A DNA stretch of 64,000 nt from CAVQEG01 sp963711465 (GTDB lineage Bacteria > Bacteroidota > Ignavibacteria > OLB7): assembly GCA_963711465.1 (NCBI GenBank), contig CAVQEG010000001.1:2046001-2110000 (forward strand), in the 5' to 3' direction. The notes under the pieces are model-generated. The model was not told the DNA's origin and ran no database searches. It worked only from the letters and a program-made list of their open reading frames with translations. Position numbers and translations under genes: made by a program. Shown piece after piece: positions 18,939-27,585 of this stretch; the first letter of the stretch is position 1; each line of letters starts with the position of its first letter.

Positions 18939-19247
18939 TCACTCCCGAGTGCCGCGAAGGCGGTCGATTTCCTCTCGTGGATATAGTACACGGCGACCGA
19001 TGCGGGTTGGTCGTGCCGCACCAGAACGCGCCAACTTGTCGAGCGTCGCAACCGAAATGCGGAGCTCCTTCGCCGCCTCGTGACGGGTGAGCATGGAGAC
19101 TCGGTCGACTGTATCGGTACGCCCAACGGATAGCGTGAAAGTGGGGAACCAAGGTGGCTGTTGAAACAATCCGAGTGGAAGGTTGGGTGAGGTACGCAGA
19201 TCTTCGATGAGCTGCTGAAAGTCGATTCGGGACACGTCCGGTTTCAT
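18939..19247 (-). CDS. Excisionase/MerR-like HTH DNA-binding protein
   Basis: From the ATG at 19247 (MKPDVSRIDFQQLIEDLR) the product is 102 residues. The C-terminal half is a helix-turn-helix of the excisionase/HTH_17 type (LTRHEAAKELRISVATLDKL, ARPTRIGRRVLYPREEIDRL). Longer upstream starts add a Cys-rich stretch that does not look coding. It converges on the HNH endonuclease gene, 12 nt away, and has tandem 15-bp repeats about 130 nt upstream. This suggests remains of a small integrated element next to the tRNA gene. Confidence 0.75.
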   Translation of the reverse strand: MKPDVSRIDFQQLIEDLRTSPNLPLGLFQQPPWFPTFTLSVGRTDTVDRVSMLTRHEAAKELRISVATLDKLARSGAARPTRIGRRVLYPREEIDRLRGTRE

Positions 19248-19372
19248 GTGCTGTTTCCGCGAGTGAGAGCAATCGGAATCCGTGCTCGTTGAAAACGGCA
19301 CAAGAACGCAGATGAACCAACGCGACGCAAGAGAAAAATTCAAATCACGACAAAACCCGCACTGTACATCGA

Positions 19373-19405
19373 AGTTACACAACAACGCCGAGTTACACAA
19401 CAACG
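19373..19405. repeat. Tandem 15-bp direct repeat upstream of HTH gene
   Basis: AGTTACACAACAACG occurs at 19373-19387 and again at 19391-19405, an 18-bp period. It lies upstream of the HTH gene that starts at 19247, so it could be a regulator-binding site for that protein. Confidence 0.6.
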
Positions 19406-19599
19406 AAATGTAACGCATGGCGAACGGGAAGGTCGTGCCGGTTGAAGTCGACCTGACAGCGTCTCATGCGTCGTGATCGACGCCGAATCCCGCAAGTCGA
19501 GGAGCTAACGACACCACCTCGTCCTGTGAACGTGCGACCGATCGCAGGATCCACCCACCGGACCAGCGCCACGTTCCTTACCCGAATCCTTACCCGCAA

Positions 19600-19633
19600 A
19601 CAAAAATGCCCCGACTTCCCAGGAAATCGGGGC
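19600..19633 (-). terminator. Rho-independent terminator of tRNA-Arg
   Basis: Read on the minus strand: GCCCCGA and TCGGGGC (19627-19633 with 19608-19614) form a stem extended by TTTCC/GGAAG with one mismatch, followed directly by ATTTTTG. It begins 2 nt after the tRNA CCA end. Confidence 0.8.
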
Positions 19634-19635
19634 GT

Positions 19636-19712
19636 TGGCGGACCCGGCAGGACTCGAACCTGCGACATCAGGTTTAGGAAACCTGCGTTCTATCCGGCTG
19701 AACTACGGGTCC
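19636..19712 (-). tRNA. tRNA-Arg (anticodon CCT)
   Basis: The minus strand folds as a full cloverleaf of 77 nt: acceptor GGACCCG/CGGGTCC, D arm with AGTTCAGCCGGATAGAAC, anticodon stem CAGGT/ACCTG around loop TTCCTAA (anticodon CCT, reads AGG), T arm GCAGGTTCGAGTCCTGC, discriminator G and an encoded CCA. A terminator follows immediately. Confidence 0.95.
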
Positions 19713-19930
19713 GACGCGCGCCACGGTCGCCGCTGCGATCGAGGCGGGTCTTCAAGATACGCGATTCGTTGGCCCGGCAGAAGGCGCTGGTCGTCCGTCG
19801 ATGCGTCGAGGTGTATCTTGCTGCTCTCCGCACGGTCGTCCCGGCAGAAGCTCTCGCACCGCCGAGGCCCGTCGCGTCGCCAGCAGCCAGGCATTCCTAC
19901 GGCTATTGATCCACACGAACTTCTGCTGCC

Positions 19931-20386
19931 ATGACTCAGATCGATCACATCCGCCGCACCCTCGACTACGATCTGTGGGCTACCAATCGCACGATCGAAT
20001 CGCTTCGCGCCGTCGAACCTCCGCCCGACAACGCGGTTCGATGGTGCGCGCACATCATCGGCGCCGGCTCGCTCTGGCTCAGCCGCGTTCGCGGTGAGCC
20101 CTCGCCCCTCCCCGTCTGGCCGGAGCTTCGCCTCGAGGAGTTCGAGGGCGAATTCAGCCGCATCACCGACGGGTGGCGCGACACCGTCGCAGGACTGCAC
20201 GATGGCGATCTTGCCAATTCGATCGCCTATGTCAATTCGCAGGGCAACGCCTACACCAATACGCTGCTGGAGATCATCACCCACCTGACGCATCACGGTG
20301 CCTACCATCGAGGGCAGATCGCCTCCGCGCTTCGGGCTGCAGGCGCCGAACCCGCGATGACCGATTTCATCGTATTCGTGCGGTAA
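19931..20386 (+). CDS. DinB family putative metal-dependent protein
   Basis: 151 residues, normal for DinB/YfiT four-helix-bundle proteins, which bind a divalent metal through three histidines and include thiol S-transferases. The pattern is present: WCAHIIGAGSLWL (His41) and THLTHHGAYHRGQI (His122 and His126 as the HxxxH pair). The N-terminus (HIRRTLDYDLWATNRTIESL) matches helix 1 of the family. The gene stands alone between the divergent tRNA and the radical SAM gene. Substrate unknown. Confidence 0.88.
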   Translation: MTQIDHIRRTLDYDLWATNRTIESLRAVEPPPDNAVRWCAHIIGAGSLWLSRVRGEPSPLPVWPELRLEEFEGEFSRITDGWRDTVAGLHDGDLANSIAYVNSQGNAYTNTLLEIITHLTHHGAYHRGQIASALRAAGAEPAMTDFIVFVR

Positions 20387-20662
20387 TCCTCGCCGACCGC
20401 TCGAGCGCGTCGGTCGCTGCACCGGCAGCTGCCGTCCAGAGACATCCCACCAGCCACCCAGGTATCGAATCCGGTCTCCCTGAGTCGTTTGACCGCGCCG
20501 TCAGGCCCCGTATGATTGGGCCGTAATCGCATCTGAAATCACCGGGCCACGGAGATGCGATCCGTTCAGACGCTCGTCCGTGCGCACGGCGCTGCCGTAT
20601 CGCCTGGTGGACTGCCTCTTTGTGAATTGGATAACGCTCCGTGGTCACACTGGAATACACGC

Positions 20663-22177
20663 ATGCACGGAACATGGCACCCGCGGGCAATGCGGGAAGC
20701 ACCGCAGCTCGATCATTCCATTCGCCGGGTACCCCCGAAACCACGCCACGCACTGCTGATCAATCCGTTCTACCCCAAGGACCCATACGCCAGTTTCGGC
20801 AAGCACGTGCTCACGCCGTCGCTGGCGCTCACCTGCGTCGCGGCAACGACGCCCGAGAATTGGACCGTTCAGTACTGGGATGAAAACCTGCTGCAGGGAC
20901 ATCCGCCGTACGAACCGTTCCCGAACGTCGTGGGTATTTCCGTGCACCTCACGTTCGCCCGGCGTGCGTTCGAACTCGCGCGGTGGTATCGCGAACGTGG
21001 GGCCATGATTGTGATGGGTGGACTGCACGTGATGTCATGCCCGGAAGAGTGCCGCCCGCACGCCGACGTCCTCGCTCTGGGAGAAGGCGTCCAGCTCTGG
21101 GGAACAATTCTCGAGGATTTCGAAGCTGGTCGATTGCAGCCGGAATATTCCGGAAGCTACCGCACGCCCCCCTATCGCGACGATCCCCCGCCGCGACGCG
21201 ATCTGCTGCCGCGCGGCAGCTTCCTTACCACCGCCAGTATGATCAGTACCCGCGGATGCCACAGCAGATGCGACTTCTGCTATCTGTCGACCGAACGACT
21301 CCACATGCCGTATCAATTGCGCGAACCCGGACAGATCGTGCAGGAATTCCTCGAGGAGGATCAGCCCTACGGCGTGTTCATCGACAATAACCTCGGTTCG
21401 CGGCCGGACTACCTCTATAGTCTGTGCGCGGCACTGCGTCTGGCCGAACGCATCTGGAGCGCCGCGGTCTCGATCGACGTCACCGACGATCCAGCGCTCA
21501 TCCGCCAGATGGCGCTCGCCGGCTGTACCGGCGTGTTCGTCGGATTCGAATCGCTCCTCGCGGACAACATCACCGACTCAAAGAAGCGATCCCCATTGCC
21601 CGATGAATACGCCCGCCGCGTCGCCATTCTCCACGACAATGGTATCCAGGTCAACGGAAGCTTCGTCGTGGGATTCGATCACGATCGTCCCGACGTGTTC
21701 GAGCGAACCGTCGACTGGATCGAATCCAACCGTCTCGAATGCGCGACGTTCCACATTCTGACGCCCTATCCCGGTACACCGCTGTTCGAACGGATGCAGA
21801 GCGAAGGTCGGCTGTTGCACACGAACTGGTCGCTCTACGACACGGCCAACGTCGTCTTCCAGCCAGCCCACATGACACCCGAGCAACTCCGGAACGGATA
21901 TATCTGGATGTACCGGCGACTGTTTTCACACCGATCGATCTGGGCACGGCGCCCGGCCGATCGCGCCGCGGTGCTCCCATACCTCGCCATGTCCTATCTC
22001 TACAAGCGGTCCAACCCCATCTGGTACTACCTGATTCGACACCGACTGACCGGCCTCGCGTGGCGACCGCTCATCGAGTGGTCGCGCCTGCGCCATCTTT
22101 CGTTCCGGAAACGACTCGAGAAGCGGGAGACTTCGACATCGAAGCGCAGTGCAGCCGTGATTTCTGCGGGCGTGTGA
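20663..22177 (+). CDS. Cobalamin-binding radical SAM protein (class B type)
   Basis: Class B radical SAM enzymes combine an N-terminal B12-binding Rossmann domain with a [4Fe-4S]/SAM barrel and often methylate unactivated carbons. An N-terminal domain contains NPFYPKDPYASFG and IVMGGLHVMSCPEECRPHAD with GEG. The cluster motif TRGCHSRCDFCYLS (CxxxCxxC) follows, then GVFVGFESLLADNI, GSFVVGFDHDRPD and TPYPGTPLF, typical of the barrel. I chose the ATG at 20663; one at 20555 would add 36 residues without homology-like character, and one at 20690 is also possible. About 504 aa. The substrate cannot be told from the neighbours. Confidence 0.85.
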   Translation: MHGTWHPRAMREAPQLDHSIRRVPPKPRHALLINPFYPKDPYASFGKHVLTPSLALTCVAATTPENWTVQYWDENLLQGHPPYEPFPNVVGISVHLTFARRAFELARWYRERGAMIVMGGLHVMSCPEECRPHADVLALGEGVQLWGTILEDFEAGRLQPEYSGSYRTPPYRDDPPPRRDLLPRGSFLTTASMISTRGCHSRCDFCYLSTERLHMPYQLREPGQIVQEFLEEDQPYGVFIDNNLGSRPDYLYSLCAALRLAERIWSAAVSIDVTDDPALIRQMALAGCTGVFVGFESLLADNITDSKKRSPLPDEYARRVAILHDNGIQVNGSFVVGFDHDRPDVFERTVDWIESNRLECATFHILTPYPGTPLFERMQSEGRLLHTNWSLYDTANVVFQPAHMTPEQLRNGYIWMYRRLFSHRSIWARRPADRAAVLPYLAMSYLYKRSNPIWYYLIRHRLTGLAWRPLIEWSRLRHLSFRKRLEKRETSTSKRSAAVISAGV

Positions 22178-22544
22178 TAGTGCGCCGAACAATTTTCGGA
22201 GCGATGCAGAATGCCAATCATCGAGCTCTCAACGGTACTTCGTGCGCCGAGAGATCGCGCCCGAAGGAACGTTGCTACACGACCGATTCGAGTTCACTTC
22301 GCCCCTCGGACTTCTCGGATGAATCGTGTCGAACCATTGAGATCATTTCCTATATTCCCCGCCTTCGCAGCGAACACCGTTCCCGCTGCGGTCGATCGTT
22401 CCCCAGTTTTTCCAGTCAGTCCGACCGACCAAGCCACAGCACCATCGCGGCGCCGGGCCGTCCCACACGGAATCCGAAGGCGCCTCCCTCAGTGCCACCG
22501 CTTGCACCCTGTTGATCGTTTGAAATCCGCCTTGGCAGTGATCT
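22178..22544. other. Intergenic stretch without recognisable gene
   Basis: No credible frame. The region separates the radical SAM gene from the SLOG-like gene and should hold the latter's promoter; no clear hairpin or repeat was seen. Confidence 0.4.
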
Positions 22545-23198
22545 ATGGATGAATTCCTGCGATCGCTCGACCTGCGTGCCGACGCAGTGATTCTGCTCGA
22601 GGGAACGCGCGCGTTGCCCGACGAGCACCGCGAACACCTTGCATCCTTCGCCAGCACCCTCGCTCGCGCGCTCCCGGACGCCACGTTCCGCACCGGCAAC
22701 GCAACGGGTTCGGACGAAGCATTCGCCGAGGGCGTCGCGGCAGTCGATGCGGGCCGATTACAATACGTGCTTCCGACGAGCAGCATGGGCCGCAGCCGCC
22801 GCAATCCGGTGAGCTATCACGTGTCGATGCAGGACGTACCGGAGTCCGCTGAACCGGAGATACTCTATCGGACACGAAGTGCCAGCCCCGCGTCCGCCGG
22901 ACTCGTCGATCTCTACGAACGTGGCGTTCGCACCGGCCGCCTCCACGCGAAGGTGCTCTGCCTCCTCCGCGACACACTGAAGGTGCTGGGTTCCGAAACA
23001 CTCGGCCTGGCCCCCGCCGACATCGGCTTCTTATACGTCAATCCCGCCGATCCCGACGGAGGCGGCACGGGCCACACGATTCGGGTGTGCGAGGAAGCGG
23101 GGGTACGGGTGGTGCGGCAGGAGGGGTGGTGGGGGGTCGGGAACGTAGTCCTGAGTCGTAATTCAACGCACTTCAAGACCCGTCGAGACAACGCATGA
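22545..23198 (+). CDS. SLOG/DprA-like Rossmann-fold protein
   Basis: 217 residues. The segment ATFRTGNATGSDEAFAEGV with DAGRLQYVLP resembles the nucleotide-binding loop of SLOG (LOG/DprA/TIR-like) proteins, which in known members sense or process nucleotides. The C-terminal half keeps further ordered motifs (KVLCLLRDTLKVLG, DPDGGGTGHTIRVCEEAGV). The fold assignment is an inference from motif style. Its TGA overlaps the ATG of the next gene (23195-23198), so both are probably co-translated, although the partner is a secreted protein. Confidence 0.65.
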   Translation: MDEFLRSLDLRADAVILLEGTRALPDEHREHLASFASTLARALPDATFRTGNATGSDEAFAEGVAAVDAGRLQYVLPTSSMGRSRRNPVSYHVSMQDVPESAEPEILYRTRSASPASAGLVDLYERGVRTGRLHAKVLCLLRDTLKVLGSETLGLAPADIGFLYVNPADPDGGGTGHTIRVCEEAGVRVVRQEGWWGVGNVVLSRNSTHFKTRRDNA

Positions 23199-25327
23199 AT
23201 ACATTGCGACTGTCGATTGCCATCGTTGTGGGTTTTCCAGTGGTATTGGCTTCCGTGATTGCGCAGCCGACGTGGGCGCCCATGGGCGCGCCGTCGGGCG
23301 ATTTCGTCTACAACGTCGTCGTCGACAGCATGGGTGCATACACGGCCATCAGTGAAGGCGGCGTGTATCGCCGGGAACAGAACGACTCCGCGTGGATGCG
23401 AATGGGGCCGCCGCCACCCGATGCCGGCTCTACGTTGGGCGCCTGTTCGATCATTGCAACGCCATCTGGACAATTGCTGTACCGTCCCGTCCTCACGTCG
23501 GGGACGATTGTCTACCGATCGATCGATTCGGGACGGACGTGGCAACCCACCTCAATCCAGTCGTCTCATAGTTCCCAGTCTCTTCCGGATGCGTTCGCCC
23601 TCGATCCGACGACAGGCGCGATCTACTTCTCTACCGAGGATACGCTGGTCGTGACCCACGATGGGGGCGCGTCCTGGAGCGTGGCGGATCCGGACCGCGG
23701 AGGATTGTATCAACTCAAGGTCCGCGGGACGTATCTCTATGGCGTCAATGACTTCGAGTCATATCCCAACAGAATCGAATACCGATACTACAAGTTTGAT
23801 CTTTCGGATTCTGCGCTTCCGTGGGTTGAGTTCGATGGCAGGTACGCAGTCGAGCCGCGTGATTTCGATGTGACGAGCAGTGGAACGGTTCTGGTCGGCG
23901 CCGTCGAGGGAATGCTCCATTCGACCAACGATGGCTACTCCTGGAATTGGACGCAGCATGATGGTCAGATGGAGGCGGAATTTGAAATGTTTGCCGGACC
24001 CGACGGACCGATGGCGATCGCCGACGGAGGATCCGTCTTCCGATTCGACGGCGACAGCATACGCTGGGAGGGGGTCGGGCAAATACCCGATCCCGCACGT
24101 CGGAGCCATGTTGCTGTCTGGCGGAACCAGATCGTCACGACGAAACGCCTTGGACTTGCGATGTCCACGGACAGCGGCGCAACCTGGAATTATTTCGCTG
24201 CCGGAACCAGCGCACGTCCGGCGCGTCGGCTCTACACCGCCGGCGATCGAATGCTCTACCAGGCTGACCAGGCCGTCTATTTGACAATCGACAGTGGCCG
24301 CGCCTGGACGCACTTCTGGCTCGATGGCTGGGCTACCAATGAGCCGGTTGCGATGACGTTGTCACCGCATGGCGACGTGTACACGTTTGTCGGATCCCTT
24401 CTGCTCAGGTCGATGGATGACGCGAGGAGCTGGGACACGATCTCCGGCAGCCATCAATGGCCTGCGTCCACGCTGGCAGTGCGTGGCGACCGCATTATTA
24501 CCGAAGACCACAATCCGATGACGGGACGCAACAAGTCCGGGGTGTCGGTTTCGTTGGACGGCGGTGTGACTTGGGTTCACAGGGACGGGTATATGGACTC
24601 GACCGCATACGACGTTGCGATCGACTCCACCGGCGGGTTCATCTATGCAGACCACGATCGGGTCTACTACTCCTCCGACGATGGCGCGTCGTGGGACCAG
24701 GCGAATTTCGGCTCCACGCGGTCCGTGGTGGTCGACACCAATGGCACCATCTACATTTCCAGCGGACCATGTGTCGGTATCCTCGATCCGCTGACGATGA
24801 CCATCGACACCGTCGTCCATCCTGCCGTTGAATTGGACATCCAATCGTTTGCACCGGCTGGGTCGTCGGGGCTCGTGGCCGTCACGAGCGACCATCACGT
24901 CGTTCTGTTTCACAACCACTGGACGCAGGTCGACCCGCTCGAGGCAGGACTCGATGGTGCAAGCCCGACGGACGTCGTGACCACCTCCACGGGTCGCACT
25001 ATCCTCGGCACGGCCGACGGCAGACTCTTCCAGAGTGCCGTGCCGCTGGGCGTCGACAGAACGGACCACGCCGCCACCGATCTCGCGGTGACGGCACGCC
25101 AGGTCGGCGACGACATCCTTGTGGAAATTTCCGAGCCGATCTCCGGCGCCGCCGACGTCACCGTATTCTCCATCGAAGGCCGCCGCGTGTTCCATCGCCA
25201 TCTCACCGTAGCTGCGGCAACCCGGAACCTCGAAATCAACCTTGGCGACGTCGCCTCCGGACGCTACTTCGTTCGGCTGGTACATCGCGGTGAGGCGGCC
25301 ATCGGCTCGCTGGTTGTTGTTCGGTGA
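23195..25327 (+). CDS. BNR/sortilin-like beta-propeller with T9SS sorting domain
   Basis: A 710-residue secreted protein. The signal peptide (LSIAIVVGFPVVLASVIA) is followed by repeated Asp-box/BNR motifs (SIDSGRTWQ, THDGGASWS, STDSGATWN, TIDSGRAWTH, SLDGGVTWV, SSDDGASWD) that mark a beta-propeller like those of sialidases and sortilins. The C-terminal 80 residues form a T9SS type A domain (EISEPISGAADVTVFSIEGRR without the 20-residue limit being needed: key parts are VTVFSIEGRRVF, ASGRYFVRLVH and a final VVVR). A surface-attached or released protein with unknown ligand. Overlaps the SLOG-like gene by 4 nt. Confidence 0.87.
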   Translation: MNTLRLSIAIVVGFPVVLASVIAQPTWAPMGAPSGDFVYNVVVDSMGAYTAISEGGVYRREQNDSAWMRMGPPPPDAGSTLGACSIIATPSGQLLYRPVLTSGTIVYRSIDSGRTWQPTSIQSSHSSQSLPDAFALDPTTGAIYFSTEDTLVVTHDGGASWSVADPDRGGLYQLKVRGTYLYGVNDFESYPNRIEYRYYKFDLSDSALPWVEFDGRYAVEPRDFDVTSSGTVLVGAVEGMLHSTNDGYSWNWTQHDGQMEAEFEMFAGPDGPMAIADGGSVFRFDGDSIRWEGVGQIPDPARRSHVAVWRNQIVTTKRLGLAMSTDSGATWNYFAAGTSARPARRLYTAGDRMLYQADQAVYLTIDSGRAWTHFWLDGWATNEPVAMTLSPHGDVYTFVGSLLLRSMDDARSWDTISGSHQWPASTLAVRGDRIITEDHNPMTGRNKSGVSVSLDGGVTWVHRDGYMDSTAYDVAIDSTGGFIYADHDRVYYSSDDGASWDQANFGSTRSVVVDTNGTIYISSGPCVGILDPLTMTIDTVVHPAVELDIQSFAPAGSSGLVAVTSDHHVVLFHNHWTQVDPLEAGLDGASPTDVVTTSTGRTILGTADGRLFQSAVPLGVDRTDHAATDLAVTARQVGDDILVEISEPISGAADVTVFSIEGRRVFHRHLTVAAATRNLEINLGDVASGRYFVRLVHRGEAAIGSLVVVR

Positions 25328-25403
25328 GGGTGGTGATGCCCGAGCTCATCCGGATCCGTGACCGAATCACGTAAACGTCCAACGACAAACGCAGCCCCCA
25401 AAA

Positions 25404-25459
25404 CCTCCGCGGATTCTCTCCGCGGCCTCAGCGGATACTCTCCGCGACCTCAGCGCATC
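25404..25459. repeat. 22-bp tandem repeat, about 2.5 copies
   Basis: Units begin CCTCCGCGGATTCTCTCCGC (25404), CCTCAGCGGATACTCTCCGC (25426) and CCTCAGCGCATC (25448). They differ at a few positions and lie just before the truncated HNH frame, at the border between ordinary chromosome and the patchwork island. Confidence 0.65.
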
Positions 25460-25463
25460 AACA

Positions 25464-25658
25464 ATGAACCTCTACATCGGCGTCACGGACAACGACTGGT
25501 TCGCGTATCTCAAGGCAATACGCGCCGACGAGGTGAACTTCTGGCAGCCGGGAGGCAAGCAGACGTTCAAGGCGGTTATGCTTGGTGACCCACTGATGTG
25601 TTCGCTTCGGATCGGCCTAATGCGTGCTGTTTCCACAAACTTGATACAGTGGCTATGA
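25464..25658 (+). pseudogene. 5' remnant of an HNH restriction-type endonuclease gene
   Basis: The first 45 residues (MNLYIGVTDNDWFAYLKAIR, ADEVNFWQPGGKQTFKA) match the very conserved start of a family of HNH nucleases usually 250-320 residues long. The frame then loses the family pattern around GDPLMCSLRIG and stops at 64 residues, with no HNH core downstream. I read it as a deletion remnant. The following gene starts inside its 3' end. Confidence 0.7.
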
Positions 25659-26251
25659 TTGAGCTGCATGAGTGGCTGGTTTTCATAAATTCCCTCGTCT
25701 GGCAAATCATCGTGGCCGTAACGTTGATCATCCTTCGTCATCCTTTGACTCGCATTCTCACGAGCGTAACTCGATTCAAGACCTCAGGGTTTGAAGCAGA
25801 GTTCCATCAGCCCATCGATCCGGAGGCCGTTGCACCCAAGGAAACACAAGTTCCCAAGAATGGTGATTTGCATGACCAATTTGAGTTCCTTGAGCCTACA
25901 GAAGTTGAGACAATTGTTAAAAAATCAGGCCTTGTCGCTCACGATGATACAGTTGAGGGCAAAGAGCTCATCTTTGAGACTCGCAAACAGCGTACGTGGC
26001 TAATTGCTACCGGCGACCGTCTTTTCTGCCTACTCGACGATAGACGTACGCGACAGTCGGGCAAGGTGATCCAGTGGGTGCTAAAGAAGGGTGAGGCGTC
26101 GACCATTACCGCTACGGTTCAGAACGGACGAGGTCGCGTGAGCATCGGACCGCGCCGACGATGGCTCTATTCGCCAGGGCGTTTCCCGACTCCAGATGCC
26201 GTTGTTGATGCAATTCAGAACCTCGTAGGCAGCCCAGCCAAACATGCCTAA
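25655..26251 (+). CDS. Membrane-anchored protein, unknown function
   Basis: From the ATG at 25655 (MIELHEWLVFINSLVWQII) the product is 198 residues. One transmembrane segment spans about residues 8-27 (FINSLVWQIIVAVTLIIL), then a basic turn and a soluble C-terminal domain with no recognised family (ELIFETRKQRTWLIATGDRL). Codon use and base composition are noticeably more AT-rich than in the left-hand genes, suggesting recent acquisition. The TAA stop lies inside GCCTAAC (26246-26252), the classic attC R'' core, as is common for integron cassette genes, but no matching right half was found before the next ORF. Confidence 0.65.
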   Translation: MIELHEWLVFINSLVWQIIVAVTLIILRHPLTRILTSVTRFKTSGFEAEFHQPIDPEAVAPKETQVPKNGDLHDQFEFLEPTEVETIVKKSGLVAHDDTVEGKELIFETRKQRTWLIATGDRLFCLLDDRRTRQSGKVIQWVLKKGEASTITATVQNGRGRVSIGPRRRWLYSPGRFPTPDAVVDAIQNLVGSPAKHA

Positions 26252-26308
26252 CAGCGCTTCTCATGCGCAATATAGTCCAGTACTAGGAGTCAATCGGAGG
26301 TACAAGTC

Positions 26309-26458
26309 ATGGCTGTCAAGCACATACCAACGAACGAAGTCCACAAAGGCAATAAGGGCGGAAGAACCGGGTGTGGTGTCGATACCAGAGAGCATCCTGA
26401 GCATTGGGTTGAATCACATGACAAGATCACGTGCAAGAAGAACGGATGCAGGAATTAA
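26309..26458 (+). CDS. 49-residue Cys/His-containing small protein
   Basis: An ATG at 26309 preceded by a good Shine-Dalgarno (GGAGG, 8 nt upstream) opens a frame of 49 codons: it begins MAVKHIPTNEVHKGNKGG, contains TGCGVDTREHPEHW and ends ITCKKNGCRN. Three cysteines and four histidines could bind a metal. Composition is AT-rich relative to the chromosome. I do not know a function. It is bounded downstream by a hairpin and an IS30 remnant. Confidence 0.6.
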   Translation: MAVKHIPTNEVHKGNKGGRTGCGVDTREHPEHWVESHDKITCKKNGCRN

Positions 26459-26520
26459 GTGGCGCATTCAAGCTCGAAGTGCACCACCGGCTGAGGGCGC
26501 CTCGTTCGCTGGTCGGCGGT

Positions 26521-26558
26521 GAAATGTGGAAAATCGGGGAACCGATTTCCCACATTCC
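26521..26558. terminator. Imperfect inverted repeat between small gene and IS30 remnant
   Basis: GAAATGTGGAAAATCGG and CCGATTTCCCACATTCC pair around a GGAA loop with a few mismatches. It may terminate the plus-strand small gene or belong to the end region of the IS30 element. Confidence 0.4.
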
Positions 26559-26569
26559 AACGCCACATC

Positions 26570-27548
26570 ATAATGATTGTCAAGTGCCGGGATGAGTTTC
26601 TCGAAGCGGTTGTGCCACGCCTCCAAGGGCGTGGCAGCGCCAAGAACTTTCCTCGGACGATTATTCAGCTTTCGCTCGACCTCGGCAACCTACTCGCGTC
26701 GGACGTCGAGGAAGTGCGTGCCCTTCGGAAAATACTGCCGGATCAGGCCGTTGGTATTCTCATTCGACCCGCGCTCCCAGGCGTGGTACGGATGGGCGAA
26801 GTAGAACGACGCATCGAGCAATTTGCTCGTGCCAGGCGAACTCTATGCCGTTGTCGGCCGTCAGCGTGTGTATCATTGACCGCTCGGGCTACACCAATTC
26901 GATGATTGCCTCGGCAACGACGTCGGCGCCGGTCGTCGGCACCGGGCGGATCCACCTCCGCGGCGTCCGTCGGTCGACGATTGTCACCAGCGCTCCCTTG
27001 TACCGCATTCCGATGACCGTATCGAGTTCCAGTGCGCCGTTCCGCACGCGTTTGTCGGCCATCTTCGGCCGCTCGTCGATCGATACCCGGTTGCGGATCC
27101 GGGCGCGCCGATCCGGCGACTTCAGGCGATTTTTCCGCTGTTTGCCCTGTCGGCGAAGCTGCGTATGGAGCACGCCCCCGTTGGGTTGATTAGCGTAGAT
27201 GTACTTGTAGATCGTCTCGTGCGTCACCGACTCGAAGCCCTCGAGTTCAAGCCGATCGCTGATCATCGCCGGTGGCCACTGCTCGTTCGACGGCAGATGA
27301 TCGATGCGTGCGATCAGCACCGGCTTCATCTTGCGTACGCGACTGCTGGCCACGTTCCGACGGTCAGCAGCTTGAGCCTGCGCCGTCTGAGCGCCGTAAT
27401 GAGCCTTGCGGCCGTTGCGGCGCAACTCACGGCCGACGGTCGTTTGATGACGGCCAATCGCCTCGCCGATCTGCCTGTTGGAGTACCGCTGTTTCTTGAA
27501 AATCGTGATTTCGTACCTTTCCTTCTCGCTCAGGTGATCGTAGCTCAT
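26570..27548 (-). pseudogene. IS30-family transposase, decayed
   Basis: The first 219 codons from the ATG at 27548 are intact: N-terminal HTH (HLSEKERYEITIFKKQ, NRQIGEAIGRHQTTVGRELR) and the start of the DDE domain (GALELDTVIGMRYKGALVTI). An in-frame TAG then interrupts ELV-PERSMIHTLTADNGIEF. Beyond it a frameshift follows IEFAWHEQIA, and the typical C-terminus reappears in other frames (NRFEKLIPALDNHYD near 26575). IS30 transposases are about 320-350 residues, so this copy is inactive. It seems to have cut the 5' part of the following plus-strand gene. Confidence 0.85.
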
Positions 27549-27585
27549 GCTGCCTCATCGATGTGGTTATTGACAAGGCAAAGAT

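Noticed and set aside
19393..19735. Frames such as MSQVRVLPGPPTPRF across the tRNA
   Set aside because: Translation of the tRNA-Arg gene and its terminator; a well-known artefact.
25328..25463. CRISPR array
   Set aside because: The repeats are 22 bp in direct tandem without spacers; no cas gene is present, and no other array was seen in the window.
26246..26308. A third full attC site after the gene at 25655-26251
   Set aside because: GCCTAAC is present at the stop codon but no GTT-type right end or palindrome follows before the next ORF.
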